Assembly: GCF_019279795.1 (NCBI RefSeq) | Contig: NC_056750.1 | Span: 693,014,324 to 693,078,323 of the forward strand | From: Protopterus annectens | Taxonomy: Eukaryota > Chordata > Ceratodontiformes > Protopteridae | Reading direction: 5' to 3' | DNA length: 64,000 nucleotides | In this document: one piece after another, positions 21,626 to 31,500 of the stretch | Layout of the letters: every line of letters begins with the position of its first letter | Position numbering within the stretch: the first letter of the stretch is position 1 | Translations under genes and position numbers: made by a program | Notes under the pieces: generated by a model | The model's database searches: none | What the model was told of the DNA's origin: nothing | The model's input: the letters and a program-made list of their open reading frames with translations, nothing else

Positions 21626-22354
21626 ATCTATCTGAGTTCATCAACATTTTAAAATACCGAAAACGAAATAACCGACACCAAAACAGCGAAACTCATATAA
21701 CCGACGCCAGAAGATCGACAGTACACAAACACGACATCGCATACACCCGACACAACATACCAACAAACAAAACACATCCCCTATCCAACACTCACACACA
21801 CAACACAAGCACACCAAAATCCTTACAAACAAACACTAACCCATACATACACAACTATCCACAACCCTGACCCAAACCCTTACCCTAAGGTCCGTCACTA
21901 TCGCACACTCACCTAACCCGCGCCCTAACCCTAACTCACTTATCCCACCCCTACCCCTACAAAACACCAACATCGCACACTTACCTTACTCGCACACTCA
22001 CCTAACCCGCCTAACCCTAACTCACTTATCCCACCCCTACCCCTACAAAACACCAACATCGCACACTTACCTTACTCGCACACTCACCTAACCCGCGCCC
22101 TAACCCTAACTCACTTATCCCACCCCTACCCCTACTAAACACCAGCATCGCACACTTACCTTACTCGCACCCTATCGTCCGTCACTACCGCAGACTTACA
22201 TATCCTTTCCCCATCGCAGCTTCTCAGCGTCGGTGTCTTCTTCCGTCGGTCTTCTGCCTCGTCGATCTTCTGGCGTCGGTGACGTGACTTTCGACATTCT
22301 CGTGTCGGTTAATTCGTTTTCGACATTTTAACATGTCGATGAACTCAGATAGAC

Positions 22355-22394
<40 letters not shown>
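21573..22394. mobile_element. Long-TIR MITE inserted in a (TA)n array
   Basis: The element proper is about 21624-22356, flanked by TA repeats on both sides. Its ends are inverted repeats of about 95 bp: both read GTCTATCTGAGTTCATC or a one-to-two-base variant from the outside in, and both reach CGACGCCAGAAGATCGAC inside. Because the ends are inverted, short frames on opposite strands (21622-21870 plus; 22224-22421 minus) give matching peptides (LSEFI ... TDARRST); these are not genes. The core is a tandem array (21902-22170). TA target use is consistent with Tc1/mariner- or PIF-like transposition, but the superfamily is unproven. Confidence 0.75.
21902..22170. repeat. Three tandem units of 86-89 bp with telomere-like CCCTAA repeats
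   Basis: Units begin at 21902, 21991 and 22077, each CGCACACTCACCTAACCCGC. Each contains (CG)CCTAACCCTAACTCAC, two telomere-type hexamers in a row. Near-identity of the units implies recent amplification inside the MITE. Confidence 0.9.
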
Positions 22395-22396
<2 letters not shown>

Positions 22397-22570
22397 TTAA
22401 AACAAATTGCACTTTATTCATCCTGCTTTTACTGTATTTGTGTTTCTTCCTACTTTATTACTGGGGGCATTGACTACAAGTCTAATCTGTGATATATAAC
22501 AAGTATCCTTTTCTGTGCTTTTAAACTGTTTTTTGTGTGTATCTGCTTTATTTTCTGAAAAAAAAAACTA

Positions 22571-22576
22571 TATATG

Positions 22577-22641
<65 letters not shown>

Positions 22642-22644
22642 ATG

Positions 22645-22681
<37 letters not shown>

Positions 22682-22682
22682 G

Positions 22683-22749
<67 letters not shown>

Positions 22750-22750
22750 G

Positions 22751-22804
<54 letters not shown>
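22571..22804. repeat. Long (TA)n/(TATG)n microsatellite
   Basis: About 230 bp of TA with regularly placed GTATATGTATGTA interruptions, itself a higher-order pattern. Frames across it are poly-Tyr-Ile artefacts. Confidence 0.97.
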
Positions 22805-22805
<1 letters not shown>

Positions 22806-23331
22806 TTGCTTCCCGCCTTTCTAAGCTAGTATAGTCCAGTTTTCAGGTTAGTGCTGAATTCAGGGCTGTGTTACAAATCTGTTTGCACCCATACCTTACT
22901 TGGATAGAAGGAAGTTTCTCTGTTCACCTGTGAGAGAAGGGAGCTTTGAGCAGCCTATCTGTCCCTGGAGGAGTGGTTTCAGCCCAGAAAATAGTATCTT
23001 ATTCGCCATTTTGGGCTAATGTCTATCTCTTTCATTTCCCTGCTATAAATACCGTATTTGCCAGGTTTTGCTCACAGGTAAGCGCCGGTTAGCTAGGGTA
23101 AAACTATTCCCAGCTCCACAAAGTCTCCTCTTCAGTTTTTCCCTTGGAACTAGACAAACATTCAACTTAAGCACTCAAGCTATTCATTTCTCAGCCCGGC
23201 ACTTGCTTAAAACTTATAGCAAGCACTTATAAACCCTAGCACTAGACCCTCCTGTACTATACAGAAGGACAAGGATCTCTAAACTACCTTACTAGCCATC
23301 CAGTAAAACAGTTCACTGTACCTATCCAGGC

Positions 23332-24273
23332 ATGTCCAAAGGGCAGTTTCAGATGTACTCTCCAGTTCAACTGGTGAATCTGGGCATTTTGAGGCAATGT
23401 TACAACTGCCTCATATACACAGACAACCCCCTCCTACCATCAAACACTAATACATGTGAGAGATGCAGTTATACAGCCAAACTAGAGGCTAAGCTCTCTC
23501 AACCCAAGACTGGATCAGACAGTCAAGAGGGGAAGGGAAATACTTGCATCACACCGCCGTCTTAAATAGACCCATTAAACCAGCACCGGCAAAAAACACA
23601 CATAAATACATGAAAACATACTCGGAGGCTCTAAATAAAAATCTGCAAAACCAACGAAGACCTCTAAAGCAAACATCCAAGCAATCTCCACTTCCCCCCC
23701 AAAACAAACCATGAAACACTTACTTCACAAAACCAGTGTGCTATGCAATCACAGCCCTTAAGGCAAAATAACATACCCAACATATTAGTAATAGGTGACT
23801 TGCTATAGTCAGGTACACTGACGTTCCACTCACAAGGCTAAATAAGGAGAAGGTTACTGTTAATTGCCTGTCAGGTGCCAGGATCTGCCACATAACACAA
23901 GTACTCGGGTCACTCCAGAACTAGTACAAATATGACTGTCATTGTCCATGTTGGTGTGAATGACCTGAGCCGTACCTCCCTGGACTACATGAAAAGAGAC
24001 GTGGAAGAGCTCTCTGATCACGTAGCCCAATCCGATATGACCCTGAGTAGCATCCTGCCCTCACCAAGAATGATACCGTGGTGTAAAGAAAAAATTCTCA
24101 ATTTCAACAATTGGCTAAGTTTCTGGTGTCATTCAAGGGGGATCCAGTGTCTGTCTGCCTGGGATGACATGCTCAACAAGCCATGGTGCTTCTTTAGAGA
24201 CGTCTTGCACCTGTCACCCTTAGGCTTTCAAATACTGACAAAGGCTCTTGCCATCCCCATAATGCCTATTTAG
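23332..24273 (+). pseudogene. LINE A ORF1 with SGNH/esterase-type domain
   Basis: Starts MSKGQFQMYSPVQLVNLGIL and has a CYNC ... CERC pair (a putative zinc site) in the first 60 residues. After broken sequence, 23932-24273 encodes HVGVNDLSRTSLDYMKRDVE ... DVLHLSPLGFQIL. GVND and DxxHLSPLG are SGNH-hydrolase blocks III and V, as in the ORF1 of CR1/L2-clade LINEs. The block I region (about 23790-23880, compare IIGHSIVRHTD in the minus-strand copy) is frame-disrupted. ORF1 proteins of this type bind RNA and membranes in studied relatives; this copy is dead. Confidence 0.75.
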
Positions 24274-24399
24274 GCAAGGCTCAAAAGGCAAACCCACCAC
24301 CATAAATAGCACAAGTAACAAAAAACTGAGGGTAATGCTACTCAGTGCCAGAAGTCTAAAACCTCAAAATGCACACACTCGAGGTACTCCTCAGTATGG

Positions 24400-26650
24400 A
24401 GAAAACTGAGTATGGAGAAAATTGATATATGTACAGTAACAGAAACCTGGTTTAAGGCTCTAGAGAGCACCCCAACACTACCAGGCTACAACTCATACCA
24501 TACATTTCGGCCACAGAACCCAAACCGAAATACAAAAGGCGGGGGAGTATCCATATTCATCAAGGATACCTACACCTCTAAGTTAGTGGCACAACACGAT
24601 GCTTCAGAGATCTTCCACGTGCAACTAACAATGGGCAAAACTGCAATTTAAATTGTAGCTTGCTACAGATCACGCACCATGCCCCAGGACCCCCATTCCG
24701 CATTTCTGGAAACACTGGGAAACATAAAGGTCCTACCAAACACCCTAATATTGGGTGATTTCAATTACCAAACATTAAGTGGGAGAACTACTCAAGTACT
24801 AACTCCCTTGCCCAACTTCTCCTAGAATTTATAAACTCAAATGCCCTGGTTCAAATGGTCAACACTCCCACCAAAGATAACAACATATTGGATCTGGTCA
24901 TCACCGACATGGGTGACCGGTGTTCCACCCCAGAGGTCAACCCCTCACTGGTTAGATCTGACCATAAAACACTTTGGATATCCATATTCTGCCCCCACCC
25001 CCGGACAAGAAAAGCACTGTGAAAAACTTTTCAAAAGCAAACTTAAAATTACTTAAGTCCTAGGTGGAAAGTTTCAAAGCCCCCATTCTGAAGGATAACA
25101 CTGTCAAAACTGCAAAATCCTTTACTAATGCATTCTATGGGCAGCTACAAGAATGCATGGATTGTGCCATCCCAAGTGAAACCAAGACTCACTCCAAGAA
25201 AAGGAAACCAGTCTGGTGGACTCCTGCCATAAACAAGCTATACAACAGGAGGAGGAAACTAGTACAGAAAAGAGTAAAATCCCAAGAAGGGAAGACATCC
25301 CTGATCAGTATCAGCAAGAAACTATGATCCCTCAAAATCATCCAAGGTGAGCTTTGAAAGAAAAATTGCCAAGGACTCCAAAGATAACCACAAGGCATTC
25401 TTTAGCTATGTCAAGAATCTAAGTGGCAATGCTCAGATCTGCTCAGAGTTAGTGCAGAATGGCACACACTACACTGAAATGACCGATATCGCCAACATCC
25501 TGGCAGACAGGTTCAGTGCAAACTTAACCCCCCTCTCACCCCCAAAAGGGCCCATAACCATACCACAAGAATGTAGAGTCCCGGAAATCACAGACACTCA
25601 GGTTAAAACAGCCCTCTCCAAAGCCAACAACACAGCATCAATGGGATGGATGGTGTCCCAGGCTGCATCCTACATGAGCTCAAAGATGAACTAACCCCCT
25701 CACCTAAACACACTGTTCAACCTCAGCCTCTCCAGAGGCTACATACCCATAGAGTGGTGCACAGCAATGGTTATTCCACTCCACAAAGGTGAAGCCACAA
25801 CAGACCCCGGGAACTATTGCCCTATAAGCCTGACTAGCTTGGTCTGCAAGGCTATGGAGTGCATCATCATGGAACTCATTAATGGAGACATTGGGAACCT
25901 CCAAACACTGGACGCTACCCAGTTTGGCTTTAAGGGCAGATCATGTCTCCTAAACCTGGTGGCCTTCTTTGAGACAGTTACCAAGGCTATAGACGAGGGA
26001 AAGGTGGTACACATAGTCCACCTAGACCTCACTAAGGCCTTCAACACCATTCCCCATTCTGGTATTATAGACAATCTCACCAGCCTGAACATAAACCCCT
26101 ACGTCACAAGATGGGTTGCCAACTGGCTCATGGACAGAACCCACATGGTGACAGTTGTGGGAGCTAGGTCGGACTCTAAACTGGTTACAAGTGGCGTTCC
26201 CCAGGGCTCAGTCCTAGGATCCCTCCTGTTTGGCATATACTTCTCAGAGGTACAGGCAAGCACAGGACTATGGCTGACCAAGTTCACAGATGACTGCAAA
26301 CTAGGGGTTATAAGTGACACTCTGGCTGACACAGACATCCTCCAAAAGGCTCTCACTGAGACGGATACCTGGTGTCAAAATCATGGTCTCAAGCTAAATG
26401 CCAAAAAGTACATAGTCATCCCCTTTGGAAAAAACAAAGTACTCACAAACTACCACATAGGTGGTGGTCCCCTAAATAAGGAAGACGTAATAAGGGATCT
26501 GGGACACAAGTAGATAGTAATCTCACCTTTGATCACATTGCCAAAGTGGTTAGAAAATCTTTCTACGTGGCCCACCTAATCACAAAAGGGTTCACATCCA
26601 GATCAAAAGAGGTCATTGTGCCCCTCTGCTCATCAGACCCATCATAGAGT
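24400..26650 (+). pseudogene. LINE A ORF2: AP-type endonuclease and reverse transcriptase, broken
   Basis: The endonuclease reads TETWF, GGGVSIFIK, a stop at 24649-24651, then VACYRS, ILGDFNY, ILDLVITDMGDRCSTPEVN and RSDHK, spread over at least three frames. The linker KPVWWTPAINKLYNRRRK follows. The RT is one open frame at 25767-26513: VIPLHKGE, YCPISLTSLVCKAME, FGFKGRSCLLNL, LDLTKAFNTIPH (motif A), SGVPQGSVLG (motif B) and KFTDDCKLG (motif C, FTDD in place of the usual FADD). The last block, RPIIEY, is out of frame. These motifs place it in the CR1/L2/Jockey group. Confidence 0.85.
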
Positions 26651-26665
26651 ACATGGTGGTTTCCC

Positions 26666-29030
26666 TAATGAGGGTGGGGGTGGGGTGGGGGGGGATATGG
26701 ATGTCTAGGCTTATTAGCTTGTGGTCAGATCTGACCAAAGAGGAATTGACCTCTGGTGTGGAACGCTGGTCACCCATGTTGGTAATGACCAGGTCTAGGA
26801 TATTTCTGCCCTTGGGTGGGGGGTTTGGATAAGTTGATCCAAGGTGTTGGCATTTATGAATTCCAGAAAACGTTGAGAAAAAGAGTTTGGTACATGAGAG
26901 GTTTTCCCAGTTAATGGTGGGGTAGTTGAAATTGCCCATTATTAGGGTGTTGGGTTGTACCCTAATATTTTCCAGTGGATCAAGAAATGAGGAGTGGGAG
27001 TCCTGGGGCATGCTGGAGGATCTGTAGCAAGTTACAATTTGGATTGCGGACTTGCCCAGAGTTAGTTGCACTTGTATAATCTCTGATGCATTATGCTGAG
27101 CAGCTAGCCTGGAGGTGTGGATATCCTTAATGAATATGGGCACGCCTCCACCTTTAGTGTTCCGGTCCAGGTTAGGTGGCCAAAAGGTGTGTTATGAATT
27201 ATAGCCAGGTAATGCAGAGGTGCTCTCTGGAGCCTTGAACCAGGTCTCTGTCACTGCACAGATGATGATCTCCATTTTAAGGAGTGCCTTGAGTGAATGC
27301 ATTTTGAGGTTTAGACTTCTAGGATTCAGTAGCATTAGCCTCAGATTTAGCTTGCTTGTACCTGTTGTGGTGGTGAATTTGTCATTTGAACTTTGACTAA
27401 AAAAGGCACCATAGGGAAGGCAAGAGCCTTAGCCAGTATCCAGAATCCCAAGGGCAACAGGTGCAGGCCATCTCTGGCAAAGCATTGTGGTCTGTCAATC
27501 ATGTCATCCCAGGCAGACAGATACTGGATCCCCTTAGAATGACACCAGAAGCTTAGCCAATTGTTGAAGTCAATCATTTTGTCCTTGTACTGTGGTATCA
27601 TTCTGGGTGATGGCAGGGTGCTACTCGGGGCTAGGGTCATACATGCCTGGGCTACAAGATCAGAGAGCTCCATGTCTCTCCATGTAGTCCAGGGAGGTAC
27701 ATCTCAGGTCATTCATACCAATATGGACAATGACAGTCATATTTGTAGTTGTTGTGGAGTGATCTGAGTGCATGCATTATGTGGCATATCCTAGCACCTG
27801 ACAGGCAGCTAACAGTAACTTTCTCCTTGTTTAGCCTGTTGAGTAGAACATCAGTGTGCCTGACTATAGAGTGACCTATGATTAGAGGGTTGGGTACGTT
27901 ATGCCTTATGGGTTGTGTTTGAGTGGCACACTGAGTTTGTGGGCTATGTTTCATTTGGGTTGTGTTTGGGGAGGAGGTTGCATGTGTTTCTACTTTGGAG
28001 GTCTCTGTTGCTTGAGCAGATTTTTATTGAGAGCCTCTGCAAATGTAAGTGTGTGTTGTATTGCTATGTGTGTTTTAGTGGTGTAGATTTTGAGGGACTA
28101 TGTGATGAGTGTAGTGTGGTGCAAGTGTTTACCTTCTCCTTTTGACCTCTAGTGCAGTCTTTGGTGAAGAGAGCTTTGCTTCCAGTTTGGCTACATAAGT
28201 GCATCTTTCACAGGTTGTAGTGTTGGGTGTTAGGAGAAGGTTGTCTCTGTACATGAGGCAATTGCTGCATTAGCCCGAGATGCCCAGATTCATCAGGTAA
28301 ACAGGAGAAAACACTGGGAGCTGACCCTTAGACATGCCTGGATATGTGCTTATTTATTAAGTACTAAAACTGTTTCCTCTAGAGAAGTGAGGAAAGTTGA
28401 GTGCTGTAGTAATTTGTAGCTTATTTAGTGCTTACAAGTTCTGAACAAGTGCTGAGTTCAAAGAAACAGATTTGAGTGCTAAAACTAAAAAACTGGCTAG
28501 TTCTAAGGGAAAATGTGAGGAGCAGACTTTATGGCACCAGGAATAGTGTAACCCTAGCTAAGCGGCGATGCATAAAGTGTATTTTTTTATATAACAGTAG
28601 CAAATGAGCAAACTGATTTAAAAAAATTAACCAATAAGCTCAAAACTGAGCCCTGTTCCAACAGTCATCAATCAGACAAGTTCTAACTGCACACTCCTGC
28701 CACTAGGGTGCAGGAGGACATTCTCCAAAAAAGATGGCCTGGATTAATGCTCAAGTTATAGAAACAAAGCTAAATTCAGCCTGCCAGAATCTAGTCTATG
28801 CTACAGCAAACAAGGTGCTCCAATTTCAGAAAGAAACAGTTCAAATAAGCAGCCACAATAATCCTTTAACCAGAAATTTCCAGCTCAGAAGTGGGGAATC
28901 TAACCTCTCATCCCACAAGAGTGCAGACCACAAACCTTAATGTAAAATAACTGGCCTGAAGCCCAAGTGCTTAAGCCAGAACTAATACACTTTTAGAATA
29001 ACAGACACTGAACCTTCAATCAGCCTTTCC
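26666..29030 (-). mobile_element. LINE A, 5' part including ORF1 and endonuclease (minus strand)
   Basis: In order on the minus strand: 5' region (29030-28330, same as 21140-23330 plus), ORF1 start near 28335 (MSKGQ-like), LIIGHSIVRHTDVLLNRL (SGNH block I, 27954-27709), MIDRPQCFARDGLHLLPLG (27673-27347), then endonuclease (27143-26700: PIFIKDIHTSRLA, IQIVTCYRSSSMPQDSHS, LIMGNFNYPTINWEN, LDLVITNMGDQRSTPEV, LVRSDHK). The RT is absent. ORF1 and ORF2 are each broken. It abuts the plus-strand copy in inverted orientation at about 26665. Confidence 0.8.
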
Positions 29031-29040
29031 CAATTTAGAA

Positions 29041-29484
29041 GGATCTAAGCGGACTTTTAATGATCTTGCCCACTGCGTAATATGTAAGAAATTTTATATT
29101 GGGAAAACAGACCGCACACTTAAGGAGAGGATTAGAGAACATGTTTATCACATAGGTAAAGCAGAAGTAATGCCCTGGCCAAACATGTTATGAATACTAA
29201 TAGTCAACATAAATTTAAGTTTATGGCCATCGCTAGGAGATTTGTGAGTTTGGGGGGGGGGGGGGCACATGCATTAAAAGAGGAACAGGAAGCTAGATGG
29301 ATAGTATTCCGAGTTGATATGGGACATGGTCTTAATGAACAAATACCTTTGAGACCAAAGTTAAAGGCCAGACCTTCACATAGGTAAAGTAGCTGTTTTT
29401 AAGAATATGTATTTTAATGATGTGTGTTTATATTGCACAAAGTATATATATAAACAAAACAAAAAAAAATAATATATATATATA

Positions 29485-29537
<53 letters not shown>

Positions 29538-29775
29538 TTTAGGATTTTCTTTGAACTTTTAGTTATTTTTGTGGTTACTATACAGCTTTAATATTTTATA
29601 GTAATGGAATGTATATAGTCATGTGATGCATTTAGCAATGTTTAAAAGTATGACTGGTTTCAGTTTTTATGCACCTGAAGAAGCAGATGTGAAAGCGCTT
29701 GTGCCTGATTTAAGTTTTATAACCTGAATCCTATCCTGTGTCCTCCTGTTTTTGGATATTTTGCTGTAGCTTTGC
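29041..29775 (+). mobile_element. PLE 3' relic: GIY-YIG endonuclease and hammerhead tail
   Basis: Broken coding sequence reads CVICKKFYIGKTDRTLKER and a following IREHVYHIG, then NTNSQHKFKF and RPKLKARPSHR, the C-terminal part of a PLE ORF2 closely matching 49430-49735. A TA array lies in the 3' untranslated region (29470-29535). A hammerhead motif follows at 29669-29707. The RT is missing, a usual 5' truncation. Confidence 0.85.
29669..29707 (+). ncRNA. Hammerhead ribozyme motif
   Basis: CTGAAGA at 29675-29681, GAAA at 29691-29694, palindromic AGCGCT, U as cleavage residue, and stem I GCAC/GTGC. Stem I differs entirely from the 811 copy (AAAGT/ACTTT) but still pairs. Stem II is weak here. 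Confidence 0.65.
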
Positions 29776-31500
29776 TGTGGACACAAGGACCTGCAAATTA
29801 GTGTTTTTTATTGTTCTTGCCAGTAATACGTATGTTTATAATTGTTTAATTGCAGGAAATTAAAAACTCTGCTAAATGCCACCCTCAGATCACATTATAA
29901 CAGAGTAATCAGTTTATAGCTAGTACAAAGTCATTAAGCTGCACAAAGTAAATCTGGTTTTCTGTCATTTACAGAGTGCAGAAACTTGGTAGCTAGGGAG
30001 ACAAAATGGGGCATACTGTATAAGCTACTGGTCAAAATAAAGGACAGTGGCCAACTTATTAAGTGGTCCTTGGAGTGCAAGGACTATTCAGAGGGGGTGA
30101 TGTTAAAGCCAACTTCCAGAATAGGCAGGTATGTATTTTACTAGTTGAAGTTAATACACAGTAAGTTTCTAAAAGGTAAATTTTCTTGCATTGTACAATG
30201 CAAAATTCTCAGTGAAAATGTTAGGGAGTTGGCCCTTGTGGCAGAACTCTTGCATTGTCGGGGTTGGATGTACTGACCCCATACTATTGTACAATGACAA
30301 AATTCAGTCAAAATGTATGGGATTTGTCCCTTGTGACAGAGCTCCTGCAGTATCCTGGCCAGATACAGTGACCACAGGATATGCACTGTGAAAGAAGTTG
30401 GTGACTGAGTTGATTAAGGAGAGATTAATTTTTACCAAAACATGAAAGACTAAAAGTGACAGCTCAACACAGCAGGCTACATACATGTTGGTTTACAAAG
30501 AACACAGCAAGCTACATACATACTGGTTTACAATGTCTATGTAAAAGTGGATGCCAAGACAAACAGATTCTGTACTATAGAAATAGCTGCACAACTTGTT
30601 GCTATTTGCAATATACTCATGGCTGAGGGTTTGTATACTAAAAGGCACAATAACATGGGAAGAGTATTGCACTGATTGTGTAAATACTACAAAATACTGT
30701 TAGCTAAAAAGCATTTGAAGCATTTACTGTAAAGAATTACTGAAAATGAAAGTTATAATCCCATTGAATACTATATCTTTCTTGCTTCTACATTTTTAAG
30801 TATTGATCAAACCTACTTTGGTTTGGGACCAGTCAGGCCTCTAATTCTCTGAACCACAAAGCTAGATAAAAACTCTAGGCTTTTAATTCTGTTTTGAAGT
30901 TCTCTGACTGCCTCTGCATTTAGGAATAGTGAGCTGTAACACAGAAGGCATAGCCTTTGTATCATCATAACTTATTGTCTCAATAGCGTATACCTTTGAA
31001 ATACAATACATTGTGACTATTGTGTATTAATACTCAGTAAGCTGCTTCTGGATAGCTACAATTATGGCTCAGTGTAGGTCTTACTACATCTCAAAAAAAA
31101 TCTCAACAAACCATAACACAACAAAATTAACATACCAAAATACATTTCACTGAATGACAACATACACACACACACGTGTATGTATATGTATATATATTTA
31201 TAAGAGAGACAGGCATACTTGTGCATAAGTATCAAACATAACAGACCTTAGACATAGGCCAGCTAGGTGGCTGCATGGCTTGCTGATCTAGCAGGGGTGT
31301 GTTTACAGTATTTGTTTATTCTCCTAGTTTTTTTTTTTTTTTACTTCACCTAGCCCCTTTTCTGGCTTCATATTAACATCTCTCCTTACATTCCCCTTAT
31401 CCACATTGAAAAGTCCAACAAAAAAAGAAAACCCTGAAGCAACTGCCTGCATTCAAGATTGAGGATACCAGAAACCCCATACAAACCATTAAAAGCTACT
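29776..31500. other. Unassigned stretch with one tandem duplication
   Basis: No gene found. Two ~97 bp direct copies lie at about 30193-30289 and 30290-30383 (TTGTACAATG ... GCAGAACTCTTGCA versus TTGTACAATG ... ACAGAGCTCCTGCA). Confidence 0.5.

Larger units (their letters stand above)
20870..26665 (+). mobile_element. LINE A, near full-length but broken (CR1/L2-like, esterase ORF1)
   Basis: The order is 5' untranslated region, ORF1, then ORF2 with endonuclease and RT. The 5' region (20870-23331) has a ~150 bp tandem duplication and is interrupted by a MITE (21624-22356) and long TA arrays. Its blocks recur, inverted, at 28100-29030 in the next copy, which defines the element's 5' part. The RT ends at about 26650 (LIRPIIEY) without the thumb or 3' tail, where an opposite-strand copy begins. 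Several stops and frame changes make it inactive. Confidence 0.8.

Noticed and set aside
21902-22170. Interstitial telomere or chromosome end
   Set aside because: CCCTAA motifs occur only twice per unit inside a transposon-bounded tandem array.
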